From: Streptomyces coeruleorubidus
Lineage (GTDB): Bacteria > Actinomycetota > Actinomycetes > Streptomycetales > Streptomycetaceae
Assembly (NCBI RefSeq): GCF_028885415.1
Contig: NZ_CP118527.1
Coordinates: forward strand, 6,820,001 to 6,884,000
Direction: 5' to 3'
Length of the DNA stretch: 64,000 bases
Shown: one piece after another, positions 36,485 through 50,822 of the stretch
How positions within the stretch are numbered: the first letter of the stretch is position 1
Layout of the letters: each line of letters starts with the position of its first letter
The notes under the pieces: generated by a model
Databases searched by the model: none
What the model was told of the DNA's origin: nothing
The model's input: only the letters and a program-made list of their open reading frames with translations
Translations under genes and position numbers: made by a program

Positions 36485-38746
36485 TTGTCAAACACCGAAT
36501 TTCCGGACGATGAATTGCGACAGGAGCAGGAATTCATCGACGGGTTGTACGCGCGCGTGGACGCACTGCGCGGCGACACCGAGACCTCCGTCACGGACGC
36601 GCTCGCGCAGGGCAACACGCCCATGCAGGCCAGACTGGAGCGGGACATCCTCGTCGCCGAGCGATCCGGGCTGCTCGCCGCGCTGAACGCGGTCGACGGC
36701 TCCCTGTGCTTCGGCCGGATCGACCTCACCTCGGGCGTGACCCACCACATCGGACGCATCGGCCTGCGCAGGGACGACGCCGACCGCACACCGGTCCTGA
36801 TCGACTGGCGTGCCGACGTCGCCCGCCCCTTCTACCTGGCCACCGGCCACACCCCGATGAGGCTCAGGCGCCGGCGGCACATCGCCACCGACGGCCGGCG
36901 GGTCACCCACCTGCACGACGAGATCCTCGACCTCGGCGACGAGACCCGCACCGGCCACGAGGACCCGTCGGGCGACGCGGTGCTGCTCGCCGCGCTCAAC
37001 TCCGCGCGCACCGGCCGGATGAGCGACATCGTGCAGACCATCCAGGCCGACCAGGACCGCATCATCCGCGCCCCGCACCGCGGCGTGCTCGTGGTGGAGG
37101 GCGGCCCGGGCACCGGCAAGACGGCCGTCGCCCTGCACCGCGCCGCGTATCTGCTGTACGAGCACCGGGAACTGCTCGCCAAGCGGGCGGTGCTGATCGT
37201 CGGCCCCAACCCGGCGTTCCTCGGTTACATCGGTGAGGTGCTGCCCTCCCTCGGTGAGACCGGCGTGCTCCTCGCGACCGTCGGCGAGCTGTTCCCCGGA
37301 GTGAAGGCGACGGCCACCGACACGCCGGAGGCCGCCGCCGTGAAGGGCCGCGCGGAGATGGCCGACGTCCTCGCCGAGGTCGTGCGCAGCCGGCAGGCGC
37401 TGCCCGACCCGGTGATCGCCATCGAGCACGAACGCGAGGTGCTCATGCTGGACGACGGCCTGGTCAACGTTGCCCGGGAGCGCACCCGCGACGCGAAACT
37501 GCCGCACAACGCGGCCCGCGAGCACTTCGAGGGGCACATCCTCAACACCCTCACCGAGCTGTACGCCGAGCGGATCGGCACCGACCCCTTCGACGGGTCC
37601 AGCCTGCTCGACCCCAGCGACATCACCCAGATCCGCGACGACCTCGCCGAGAACCCCGAGGTCTGGGCCGCGATCGACCAGCTGTGGCCGCTGCTGACCC
37701 CGCAGCGGCTCGTCGCCGACTTCCTCGCCGCACCCGAGGAGTTCCTGCCCCCCGGGGACGCCGCGGCCGTACGCCGCCCCGTGACCCGGCGCTGGACCGT
37801 CGCCGACGTGCCGCTGCTCGACGAGGCCGCCGAACTCCTCGGCGAGGACGACCGGCTGGCCCGGGAGCGCGCGCAGCGCGAGCGGGAGCGGCAGATCGCC
37901 TACGCGCAGGGCGTGCTGGACGTGTCGTACGCGTCCCGCACCTACGAGTTCGAGGACAAGGAGGAGGACGACCCCGAGTCCTCCGAGGTGCTCTCCGCGC
38001 ACGACATCATCGACGCCGAGCGGTTCGCCGAACGGCACGAGGAGGACGACCACCGCAGCGCCGCCGAGCGCGCCGCCGCCGACCGCACCTGGGCGTTCGG
38101 GCACATCATCGTGGACGAGGCGCAGGAGCTGTCGCCGATGGCGTGGCGGCTGCTGATGCGGCGCAGCCCGACCCGCTCGATGACCCTGGTCGGGGACCCC
38201 GCGCAGACGGCGGAGGCGGCCGGTGTCGGCTCCTGGTCGGGCATCCTCTCCCCGTACGTCGAGGACCGCTGGGAGCACACCCGGCTGGGCGTCAACTACC
38301 GCACCCCGGCCGAGATCATGGACGTCGCCGCGGCCGTGGTCCGCGCCGAGCACCCGGAGTTCGAACCGCCGAGCTCGGTCCGCTCCACGGGCGTACGCCC
38401 CTGGGCACGCGCCACCGACGACCTCCCCGGTGCCGTCGCCAAGGCGGTCGAGGAACTCACCCCCACCGAGGGGCGGCTCGCGGTGATCGCGCCGCGCGAT
38501 CTCCACCGCGGCCTCGCGGCCCGGCTGGACGGCGTGACGGCGGGCGCCGAACCCGACCTCACCCGGACGGTCGTCCTCCTCGACCCGCGCCAGGCCAAGG
38601 GCCTGGAGTTCGACTCCGTCCTCGTGGTCGAGCCCGGCCGGTACGGCACCAGCGACCTGTATGTCGCCCTGACCCGGGCCACCCAGCGGCTCGGCGTGCT
38701 GCACACCGGGGAGCTGCCGAAGGCACTGGCCGAGCACTTCGTGTAG
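36485..38746 (+). CDS. helR: HelR-type RNA polymerase-recycling ATPase (UvrD/HelD-like)
   Basis: A 753-residue protein starting at TTG 36485 with GGGAG 8 bp before. Superfamily-1 fold: Walker A GGPGTGKTAV near residue 205, Walker B HIIVDEAQELSPM near 545, GDPAQTAEAAG, and a C-terminal DPRQAKGLEFDSVLVVEPG plus ALTRATQRLGVL. The N-terminal coiled coil (EFPDDELRQEQEFIDGLYARVDAL) enters RNA polymerase. HelR proteins dislodge stalled or rifamycin-bound polymerase and give rifamycin resistance in Streptomyces venezuelae and mycobacteria. It is the actinobacterial type, longer than UvrD-like repair helicases in its N-terminus. No rifamycin-associated element was found upstream. Confidence 0.9.
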   Translation: MSNTEFPDDELRQEQEFIDGLYARVDALRGDTETSVTDALAQGNTPMQARLERDILVAERSGLLAALNAVDGSLCFGRIDLTSGVTHHIGRIGLRRDDADRTPVLIDWRADVARPFYLATGHTPMRLRRRRHIATDGRRVTHLHDEILDLGDETRTGHEDPSGDAVLLAALNSARTGRMSDIVQTIQADQDRIIRAPHRGVLVVEGGPGTGKTAVALHRAAYLLYEHRELLAKRAVLIVGPNPAFLGYIGEVLPSLGETGVLLATVGELFPGVKATATDTPEAAAVKGRAEMADVLAEVVRSRQALPDPVIAIEHEREVLMLDDGLVNVARERTRDAKLPHNAAREHFEGHILNTLTELYAERIGTDPFDGSSLLDPSDITQIRDDLAENPEVWAAIDQLWPLLTPQRLVADFLAAPEEFLPPGDAAAVRRPVTRRWTVADVPLLDEAAELLGEDDRLARERAQRERERQIAYAQGVLDVSYASRTYEFEDKEEDDPESSEVLSAHDIIDAERFAERHEEDDHRSAAERAAADRTWAFGHIIVDEAQELSPMAWRLLMRRSPTRSMTLVGDPAQTAEAAGVGSWSGILSPYVEDRWEHTRLGVNYRTPAEIMDVAAAVVRAEHPEFEPPSSVRSTGVRPWARATDDLPGAVAKAVEELTPTEGRLAVIAPRDLHRGLAARLDGVTAGAEPDLTRTVVLLDPRQAKGLEFDSVLVVEPGRYGTSDLYVALTRATQRLGVLHTGELPKALAEHFV

Positions 38747-38809
38747 GAGAGGTAACGGTTCGTGTCGTAGTCACTGCCTGTGCACGGCCGGTGCGGTAAG
38801 CGTTGCGGT

Positions 38810-40198
38810 ATGGAAGCCCAGCCCTCCGCGGCCGTGCCGGCCGACAGTCCGCTCCTCGGATCCCTGCCCGTCGAGCCGCTGCTCACCTCGGAGTTCGACG
38901 CCGACCCCGGCGCGGTGTACGGGAGGCTGCGCCGTCTGCACGGGCCCGTGGCGCCGGTCGGGCTGATGGGCGTGCCCGTGTGGCTGGTGCTCGACTACCG
39001 CGAGGTCCTGGAGGTCCTGCGCAACGAGTGTCAGTGGCGGCGCGACATCCGCTACTGGCGCGCCCGCGCCCAGGGCGAACTGCCGTCCGGCTGGCCGCTG
39101 CTGGCCGGCTACGAGGTGCGGCAGACGATGTTCATGGACGATGAGGAGCACCGCGCCGCCCGCCAGACCCTGCACGCGGCGCTGCGTCCCTTCCAGGAGG
39201 CGCGCGGCCCGCAGGGCTGGGAGCTGCGGGCGGCCGTCTCCCGCTACGCGGACGACCTCGTCGCGCTGCTGGCCGCCGAGTCCGGCACGGCCGGCTTCGC
39301 CGACCTGGGCGCCCAGTACACCCGGCCGCTGCTGCTCATGGTCACCACCAGGCTGTTCGGCTGCCCGGTGGAGCTGGGCGACGAACTGGTCATGGACCTG
39401 TGGCGGATGCTCGACGGCGGTCTTGGCGCCGAGCCCGCCACCGCCCGCGCGCTGGCGGCCTTCACCCGGCTCGCCGCCCACCGCCGGGCCCGCCCCGGCG
39501 ACGACCTCACCTCGTACATGCTGCTGGCCGACCCGCACCTGTCCGACGAACAGCTCGGCCGGGAGCTGTTCATGAACGCGGTCTACCTCAACGACATCAC
39601 CGGCAACATGGTCCTCAACACGCTGCTGGAGGTCATCCGGGGCAACGCCACCGTCCGCCGCAGCCTGTCGGCGGGGCAGCTCGGCGAGACGGTCGAACGG
39701 GCCGCCCTCGCCAACCCGCCGGTCGCCAACATGTGTTTCCGCTTCGCCGCCCGGGACGTCCCGCTGGGCAACTACAGGATCAGGGCCGGGGACGCCGTCT
39801 CACCGTCCGCCGCTGCCGCCCACCAGGACCTGCTGGCGATCGGCACCTCCCCCCTCGTCGACCCGGCCCTCAGGACCCGCTCCCACCTGGGCTGGGGCGC
39901 CGGTCAGCACCAGTGCCCCGCCGCCGCGCGCGAACTCGCCGGTGTCCTCGTGACCCACGCGGTGGGCCGGATCCTCGACCACTTCGATGCCGTGGAACTC
40001 ACCCTGCCGCACGACCAGTTGCCATGGCGGACGGGCCCGGTGGTCCGGGGCCTGCGGCTGCTGCCGGTGCGCTACGAACTGAGCCGGTCCGCCCGCTCCG
40101 CACGGCCGCACAGGGGCGGCACGGGCCAGGGCACGGACCGTCAGACCACGGGGCTGCTGGCCGGGCTCAGGAGGCTGATGTCCAGGACCCAGGGGTAG
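38810..40198 (+). CDS. Cytochrome P450 with degenerate ExxR motif
   Basis: A 462-residue protein from ATG 38810; a GTG at 38780 adds 10 residues. The heme loop reads HLGWGAGQHQCPAA, giving the Cys thiolate, with Trp instead of Phe. Helix I is VYLNDITGNMV, lacking the usual AGxxT acid-alcohol pair in its normal form. The K-helix reads TVERAALANPP where family members have AVEELLRYDPP, so the ExxR arginine is replaced. A missing ExxR is known from the CYP157 family of S. coelicolor. No ferredoxin gene is adjacent. Its 3' end overlaps the convergent membrane protein by 32 bp. Function unknown. Confidence 0.88.
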   Translation: MEAQPSAAVPADSPLLGSLPVEPLLTSEFDADPGAVYGRLRRLHGPVAPVGLMGVPVWLVLDYREVLEVLRNECQWRRDIRYWRARAQGELPSGWPLLAGYEVRQTMFMDDEEHRAARQTLHAALRPFQEARGPQGWELRAAVSRYADDLVALLAAESGTAGFADLGAQYTRPLLLMVTTRLFGCPVELGDELVMDLWRMLDGGLGAEPATARALAAFTRLAAHRRARPGDDLTSYMLLADPHLSDEQLGRELFMNAVYLNDITGNMVLNTLLEVIRGNATVRRSLSAGQLGETVERAALANPPVANMCFRFAARDVPLGNYRIRAGDAVSPSAAAAHQDLLAIGTSPLVDPALRTRSHLGWGAGQHQCPAAARELAGVLVTHAVGRILDHFDAVELTLPHDQLPWRTGPVVRGLRLLPVRYELSRSARSARPHRGGTGQGTDRQTTGLLAGLRRLMSRTQG

Positions 40199-40667
40199 CG
40201 CCCGCCTTCCTGGCGCGGAGCTCGGTCGCGTAGCCCGCGCCGATGGCGAGCAGGGCGGCGGCCAGCGCACAGGACACGGACGCCCAGTTCATCCACACGT
40301 AGGAGGAGTCACTGGAGTAGACGGTGCCGTCGTCGCGGACACAGTCGAAGCGCAGCGGCAGGTACGAGGAGCGGTGGTGGGTGAGGCCCTGGATCGTGGC
40401 CGGGGCGAAGCCGTCGAGGCAGGCCGGAGCGGGGACCGAGGCCGCGCCGTCGCCGAACGCCTGCTCCGAGCCCCAGACGGCGAAGAACCCCAGGGAGTAG
40501 ACGGACGCGGCCGCCCACGCGGCCATCCCCGCCGCACGGCGCAGCAGAAGTGGCGGCCAGGGCTCGGGCCGGCCTGGAAAGGCCATGGCGAGGACTCCCG
40601 CGGCGGCGATGAGCGCGCCGACGGCACAGACGGCGGAGATACCGAGTCCGACCAGCACGTCCGTCAC
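40167..40667 (-). CDS. Small membrane protein of unknown function
   Basis: About 166 residues from GTG 40667; GTG 40658 is an alternative with better RBS spacing. There are three hydrophobic segments: residues 3-30, about 45-70, and a C-terminal one (WMNWASVSCALAAALLAIGAG). The external loop has two Cys (ACLDGF, FDCVRDDG) probably bonded. No family is recognised. Convergent with, and overlapping, the P450 3' end. Confidence 0.6.
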   Translation of the reverse strand: MTDVLVGLGISAVCAVGALIAAAGVLAMAFPGRPEPWPPLLLRRAAGMAAWAAASVYSLGFFAVWGSEQAFGDGAASVPAPACLDGFAPATIQGLTHHRSSYLPLRFDCVRDDGTVYSSDSSYVWMNWASVSCALAAALLAIGAGYATELRARKAGATPGSWTSAS

Positions 40668-40804
40668 TCCCCGCCGTGCGCAGGAACGGCGGGGAGCGGC
40701 ACGGGAAGTGGGGTGGCACGGTCCATGCCGCCACCCCACCAGGGCCGCAGCCGACGGGCTGTGACGGAAGCCACGCCTCCCGTCACAGCGGTGTCACAGG
40801 CCGC

Positions 40805-43615
<2,811 letters not shown>

Positions 43616-43651
43616 GGGCGGAGCCTCCAGGACGCAGGTGGGTCAGTCAGG

Positions 43652-45094
43652 TCAGGTCAGACGGCCGGACGAGGCGAGCCGGTCTATGGCGGCCAGGGGC
43701 ACCGGCAGCCAGTCGGGGCGGTGCCGGGCCTCGTACACCACCTCGTAGATCGCCTTGTCCGTCTCGTAGGCGCGCAGCAGCACCGGATCGGTGCGCGGAT
43801 CGAGGCCGGAGGCCTCGGCGTACCCGGAGCAGTACGCGGACCGGCAGGTCTCCGCCCAGTCCGGCTGGGGCGGATCGGCCGAGCGGGCCGCGTAGTCGAA
43901 GGACCGCAGCATGCCGGCGACGTCCCGCACCGCCGGCTGCGGCATGCGCCGCTCGGCCAGCGGCCGGGCCGGCTCGCCCTCGAAGTCGATCAGCCACCAC
44001 TCGCCGGCCGGCGAGCGCAGGCACTGCCCGAGGTGCAGATCGCCGTGCACGCGCTGCGCGGTCCAGGTGCGGCCCTCGGCGGCCAGATCGCCCAGCGCCG
44101 TGAACGCCGACCGCAGCCCGTCGGCGTAGGGCCGCAGCGCGGGTACCGCCTGGACGGCCGCCTCCAGCCGCTCGATCATGCCGTCCACCATGAGCCGCAG
44201 CTGCATGTGACCGAGCGTGACCGTCGGCAGCGCGCGGGCCAGCGAGGTGTGCACCTCGGCGGTGGCCCGTCCCAGTGCCCGCGCCTCGGCGCCGAAGTCC
44301 TCGCCCTTGGCCAGCTCGCGCAGCGCCAGTTCCCAGCCGTCGGAGGCGCCCTGCACGAACGGCTGGAGCACCCCCAGTACGTACGGCTGGCCGGTCAGGT
44401 CGGCCGCGCCGGAGGAGATCACCGGGTCCACCGTGGGGTCGACGTCCGCGACCATCCAGGCCGTCGGCGCGGGCACCCGGGGGCAGCCCTCGCGCGCCAG
44501 CGCCAGCGGCAGCTCCAGGTCCGGGTTGACGCCGGGCACGATCCGGCGCAACAACTTCAGGATGAACGTATCTCCGTAGACGATCGACGAGTTGGACTGC
44601 TCCGCGGTCACCACGCGCGGCACCAGACCGGACCGGATGTCCTGGTCGAGGTCCCGCTCGAAGCGGAGCCCGCCGATCCGGGCCTGGGTGCGCAGCGCCT
44701 CCAAGAGCAGCTCGGCGGGCCGGGCGTCGTGCAGGGCGTCGTAGGCCGTCCGGCCGGCCAGCGGCCCCGTCGACAGGTGTCCGATCAGCGCGGGCGCCAG
44801 CCGAGGCGGCAGCGCCTCGCGCACGCCTATCAGCAGCTGGTAGCAGTCGCCGGGATGGCCGGGCGCGCCATGGGAGGGCACGAGCGGCTGGTGGGCGCGG
44901 ACGAGCAGGTGGTACAGGCCCAGCTTGCCGTTGGACGGGAGCAGCTCGGTGGCCTCGACCAGCGTGAACCCGGTGACGGGACGTCCCTTGCCCGCGAACC
45001 AGCGCTGCCGCGGCAGCCACTCCCGCAGCAGCGGATCGAGGGAGGCAAGGAGGCCGGGTGGGGTGGTGACGGTGCGTGTGACGGCTTCCGACAT
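43652..45094 (-). CDS. mak: Maltokinase
   Basis: A 480-residue protein from ATG 45094, with AAAGGA upstream. It phosphorylates maltose to maltose 1-phosphate with ATP, the donor for GlgE. The fold is aminoglycoside-phosphotransferase-like: N-terminal cap (LREWLPRQRWFAGKGRPV), SNSSIVYGDTFILKLLRR with the ATP-binding Lys, catalytic QRVHGDLHLGQCLR and metal-binding WWLIDFEGEP. In streptomycetes it was named pep2. In many actinobacteria it is fused to TreS; here it is separate, following treS by 200 bp. Confidence 0.95.
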   Translation of the reverse strand: MSEAVTRTVTTPPGLLASLDPLLREWLPRQRWFAGKGRPVTGFTLVEATELLPSNGKLGLYHLLVRAHQPLVPSHGAPGHPGDCYQLLIGVREALPPRLAPALIGHLSTGPLAGRTAYDALHDARPAELLLEALRTQARIGGLRFERDLDQDIRSGLVPRVVTAEQSNSSIVYGDTFILKLLRRIVPGVNPDLELPLALAREGCPRVPAPTAWMVADVDPTVDPVISSGAADLTGQPYVLGVLQPFVQGASDGWELALRELAKGEDFGAEARALGRATAEVHTSLARALPTVTLGHMQLRLMVDGMIERLEAAVQAVPALRPYADGLRSAFTALGDLAAEGRTWTAQRVHGDLHLGQCLRSPAGEWWLIDFEGEPARPLAERRMPQPAVRDVAGMLRSFDYAARSADPPQPDWAETCRSAYCSGYAEASGLDPRTDPVLLRAYETDKAIYEVVYEARHRPDWLPVPLAAIDRLASSGRLT

Positions 45095-45205
45095 GGCGTC
45101 GCGTCCTTTCACCCATGATTGGTGCGCCTCCGGGGCCTTCAGCAGGTGCCGGCGGCGCCCCTCCGGCTCACGCGGGTGGGCGGGGTGTTACTGATGCGTG
45201 CCCCG

Positions 45206-45230
45206 GGCGGGGCGGGAGAAACGCCCCGCC
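45206..45230 (-). terminator. Hairpin in the treS-mak gap
   Basis: GGCGGGGCG (45206-45214) and CGCCCCGCC (45222-45230), a perfect 9-bp stem with a GGAGAAA loop in the 200-bp gap. It may attenuate transcription or protect an mRNA end between treS and mak. No other feature is seen in the gap. Confidence 0.5.
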
Positions 45231-45294
45231 ACGGGGGTTTGCGGCCCGCCCCGCAATTCAGGCCTCATCAGGTCGTCTCAGACCGTCTCAGGCC

Positions 45295-46991
<1,697 letters not shown>

Positions 46992-46995
<4 letters not shown>

Positions 46996-49115
46996 GTTGT
47001 GGGTGACCCTCCGATCTGCGGGGTGGACGGTCGCAGAACCGAGAAGACATGCGCGGGCCTACGGCCCGGTTCGAGGCGCACGTAGTTGGCCCTGCCCCAG
47101 TGATAGGTCTCGCCGGTGAGCTCGTCACGCACCGGCACCGACTCGTGCCAGTCCAGGCCGAGTTGCGGCATGTCCAACGAGACCGTGGCCTCCTGGGTGT
47201 GGTGGGGGTCGAGGTTGGCGACCACCAGAACCGTGTTCGAACCCTGCCGCTTCGAGTAGGCGATCACCGCTTCCTGGTCCGCGTGGTGGAAGTGGAGGTC
47301 GCGCAGCTGCTGGAGGGCCGGGTTCTCCCGGCGGATGGTGTTGAGCCTGGTCAGCAGCGGTGTGATGGTGCGGCCCTCGCGTTCGGCGGCCTCCCAGTCG
47401 CGGTGCCTGAGCTGGTACTTCTCCGAGTCGAGGTACTCCTCGCTGCCCTCCCTGAGGGGGGTGTTCTCGCACAGCTCGTAGCCGGAGTAGATGCCCCAGG
47501 TCGGCGAGAGGGTGGCCGCCAGGACGGCCCGGACCTCGAAGGCGGGCCGGGCGCCGTGCTGGAGGTAGGCGTGCAGGATGTCGGGGGTGTTGGCGAAGAA
47601 GTTCGGCCGCATGTAGGAGGCCGCCTCACCCGACAGCTCCGTGAGGTACTCGGTCAGCTCTTCCTTGGTGTTGCGCCAGGTGAAGTACGTGTAGGACTGC
47701 TGGAAGCCGATCTGCGCCAGGGTGTGCATCATCGCCGGGCGGGTGAACGCCTCGGCCAGGAAGATCACATCGGGGTCGGTGCGGTTGATGTCCGCGATGA
47801 CCCGCTCCCAGAAGACGACCGGCTTGGTGTGCGGATTGTCCACCCGGAAGATCCGCACGCCGCAGTCCATCCAGTGCCGCAGCACCCGGCAGGTCTCGGC
47901 GATCAGGCCGTCCATGTCGGCGTCGAAGGCGATGGGGTAGATGTCCTGGTACTTCTTCGGCGGGTTCTCCGCGTAGGCGATGGTGCCGTCGGGGCGGTGG
48001 TGGAACCACTCGGGGTGCTTGTGCACCCAGGGGTGGTCCGGGGAGCACTGCAGGGCGAAGTCCAGGGCGACCTCCATCCCCAGACTCCGGGCCTGCTCGA
48101 CGAACCAGGTGAAGTCCTCCAGGGTGCCCAGGGCGGGGTGGACGGCGTCGTGGCCGCCCTCGGGGGAGCCGATCGCCCAGGGCACGCCGACGTCGTCGGG
48201 GCCGGGGGAGAGGGTGTTGTTCTTCCCCTTGCGGAAGGTGGTGCCGATGGGGTGGACCGGGGGCAGGTAGACCACGTCGAAGCCCATCGCCGCGATCGCC
48301 GGCAGCCTGCGGGCGGCGGTGCGGAAGGTGCCGTGGGGCTGCTGCCGGGTGCCCTCGGAGCGGGGGAAGAACTCGTACCAGGAGCCGTACAGGGCCCGCT
48401 CCCGCTCGACCAGGAGGGGCAGCGGCTCGGAGGTGGTGACCAGGTCCCGCAGCGGATGCCGGGCCAGGACCTCGTCCACCTCAGGCGTCAGAGCCGCCGC
48501 CAGCCGCGCCGCCGCCGGGCGGTTCTCGTCCCGCAGGGATGCGACGGCCGCGAGGATCACGTCCCGCCGGCCCCCCTCCTCGGGCACACCGGCGGCCGCC
48601 CTCTCGTACAGACGCGCGCCCTCCTCCAGGACGACATCCGTGTCCATGCCCGCCGGGATCTTGATCCGCGCGTGATGGCGCCAGGTGCTGACCGGATCGC
48701 CCCACGCCTCCACGGTGAACGACCACAGGCCCGGTTCCCCGGCAGTGACCTCGGCGCCCCACCGGTCCGTCCCGGGGGCCAGCTCACGCATCGGCGTCCA
48801 CGGGCCGGGGCGGCCCTCGGGATCCTTCAGGACGACATTGGCGGCGACCGCGTCGTGCCCCTCCCGGAACACGGTCGCCGAGATCTCGAAGGTCTCGCCG
48901 GTCACGGCCTTGGCCGGCCGGCGTCCGCGCTGGACGACCGGGCGGACATCGAGAACGGGTATGCGCCCGACGGCGGTCGCGTCGCCCACGGGGGGTGGTG
49001 GCGCGACCTGCGGACCGGCGTCGGCCGGGCGCGCGGGGCGTGCTTCGCCGCCGGGCGCGCGCGCCCCGGTGGTGCGGCGGTTGGGGGGTGCTGGCGAATG
49101 GTGCTTGGCGGGCAT
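46992..49115 (-). CDS. glgE: Maltosyltransferase GlgE (maltose 1-phosphate to glucan)
   Basis: A 707-residue protein from ATG 49115, with AGGAG 6 bp upstream; the frame continues upstream but without family sequence. The first 70 residues are Pro/Ala-rich and longer than in S. coelicolor GlgE (675 residues). The GH13_3 barrel has nucleophile Asp in [14 protein letters not shown] (about 425) and acid Glu in [10 protein letters not shown] (about 453), matching Asp394 and Glu423 of the S. coelicolor enzyme after the offset. It adds maltosyl units to alpha-1,4-glucan. First gene of the run, coupled to treS. Confidence 0.96.
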
Positions 49116-49275
49116 GACCGCTCCTGTCCGCGTCAACGTGGGTGGGCGGATGACTGTGGGGAGGTGGGTCCTGCATGGTGCTCCTGAGAGGGGTACCCGG
49201 AGGAGCCTTCCCACCCTATTCGGGTGGGCAATCCGGCACTTTGTTAACTACTCACGCGTATGTCGACACACAAGA

Positions 49276-49304
49276 CCGGCCTCGTCCGCGACGGACGAGG
49301 CCGG
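49276..49304 (-). terminator. Terminator next to the glgE start side
   Basis: CCGGCCTCGTCCG (49276-49288) and CGGACGAGGCCGG (49292-49304), a perfect 13-bp stem with a 3-nt loop, 27 bp after the protease stop. It ends the protease gene and insulates the glgE promoter. The 160 bp between it and the glgE start must hold that promoter, but I see no firm -35/-10 pair. Confidence 0.8.
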
Positions 49305-49330
49305 CCCCTTCACGTGGCTGCTCCTTCGCC

Positions 49331-50533
49331 CTAGGCGTGCGGCACCCGCAGTAACTTGTCCGGCGAACCGAGCCCCCGGCCGGAGATCTTCCCGGTCGCC
49401 GCTCCCGTGGTCAGGGCCCTGCTGACCTGGGCCGGAGCCGCCCTCGGGTGGTCGGCCAGATACAGCGCGGCCGCGCCCGCGGCGTGCGGTGCCGCCATCG
49501 ATGTGCCCGAAGCCGCGGCCCGTGCCGTGTCGCTCGCGGCGGACACGGAGGTGATGTGCACGCCCGGGGCGAAGAGATCGAGGGCCGGGCCGTGGTTGGA
49601 GAAGGCCGGTTTCGCATCCCTGGAGTCGGTCGCGCCGACCGTGATCGCCTGCTTGACGCTCGCGGGGGAGTACAGGCCGGCCGGCCTGCCGTCGTTGCCC
49701 GCGGCGACCGTGTAGGTGACGCCGGAGGCGATGGAGGCGCGGACGGCGGCGTCCAGCCGTTCGTTGCGCGGGCCGCCCAGGCTGAGGTTGGCGACGGCGG
49801 GCTGCTTCGCGTGCCGGGTCACCCAGTCGATCCCGGCGATCACCCGGGCCGTGGTGCCCGCCCCCGCGGCGTCGAGGACGCGCACGGAGACGATGCGGGC
49901 CTTCTTGGCGACACCGTGGGCCGTCCCGGCCACCGTCCCGGCGACGTGCGTGCCGTGTCCGTTGGCGTCCGACGCGACCCTGTCGTTCCCGACGAAGTCC
50001 CAGCCGTGGCCCGCCCGGCCGCCGAAGTCCGTGTGCGTGGTCCGGACGCCGGTGTCGATCACGTACACCGTCACCCCGGCGCCCGCCGCCTCGGGCCAGG
50101 TGTAGCTCCGGTCCAGCGGCAGACTCGGCTGGTCGACGCGGTCCAGCCCCCAGGAGGGCGGCTCGTGCCGGGTGTGGTCCGGCCGCACGCGGGTGTCCTG
50201 GACGACCGAGGCGACCCGGGGGTCGGCGGCGAGCCGCCTGGCCCGTCTCTCGTCGGTCCTGATCGCGTAGCCGTTCAGGACGGTGCCGTAGGTGTGGCTG
50301 ATGTTCACCCCGTACTGCTCGGCGAGACGCTGTCCCGCCGCCGACGGAGCCCGTGTGCCCTCCTCCAGTGTCACCAGGTAACTTCCGTGCACGGAGCCGG
50401 GTTCTCCGGCGCCGAGTATCCGCCCCTCCGGTACGGCGTGCGCGGGCGGGGTGGTGGCCGAAAACGCCGCGGCACAGATCGCCGCCGTCAGGCCCCCCGT
50501 CCAGCGCAGACGCCGTGCGCGCGTCCGTGCCAT
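49331..50533 (-). CDS. Secreted subtilisin-like serine protease (S8, proteinase K type)
   Basis: A 400-residue protein from ATG 50533. Signal peptide residues 1-33 (MARTRARRLRW, core, TTPPAHA). An I9 inhibitor-like propeptide follows (about 40-125; GSYLVTLEEGT, VASVVQDTRV). The catalytic triad is Asp in VYVIDTGVRTTH, His in GHGTHVAGTVAG and Ser in ASGTSMAAPHAAGAAALYL. Oxyanion Asn is in AAGNDGRPAGLYSPAS. The length fits the secreted single-domain enzymes. It sits between glgE and glgP with no evident link to glucan metabolism. Confidence 0.95.
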   Translation of the reverse strand: MARTRARRLRWTGGLTAAICAAAFSATTPPAHAVPEGRILGAGEPGSVHGSYLVTLEEGTRAPSAAGQRLAEQYGVNISHTYGTVLNGYAIRTDERRARRLAADPRVASVVQDTRVRPDHTRHEPPSWGLDRVDQPSLPLDRSYTWPEAAGAGVTVYVIDTGVRTTHTDFGGRAGHGWDFVGNDRVASDANGHGTHVAGTVAGTAHGVAKKARIVSVRVLDAAGAGTTARVIAGIDWVTRHAKQPAVANLSLGGPRNERLDAAVRASIASGVTYTVAAGNDGRPAGLYSPASVKQAITVGATDSRDAKPAFSNHGPALDLFAPGVHITSVSAASDTARAAASGTSMAAPHAAGAAALYLADHPRAAPAQVSRALTTGAATGKISGRGLGSPDKLLRVPHA

Positions 50534-50822
50534 GGTCCGAGTTCCCCTCCTCGACTCGGCGTACGGCTGCCGCGCGACGCCGCGTGCGGCCGGCGCGGGC
50601 CGGTACGCCAGGGGCAGCCTCTCGTGGCGTGTGAAGCGCCACAAGGACGCCTATGGGGGCGGAATCGGCCATATCCGTGGACGGGGCGGTTCCGGACGAT
50701 CGGGGATTGGGTGGCGGAGCTTCACCGGCGGCGGCACCGACGCCGGTACTGTCGTAGGTGACGTCGATGAAGCCCTGTGTCAGAACCCTGCGTCATCCTG
50801 CGAACGCGCCGAGGTGGAACCC
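50534..50822. other. 289-bp divergent promoter region, protease and glgP
   Basis: No gene is supported. Both promoters must lie here, but no convincing -35/-10 pair or long palindrome stood out. GAGGTGG 6 bp before GTG 50823 is the glgP ribosome site. Confidence 0.4.
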
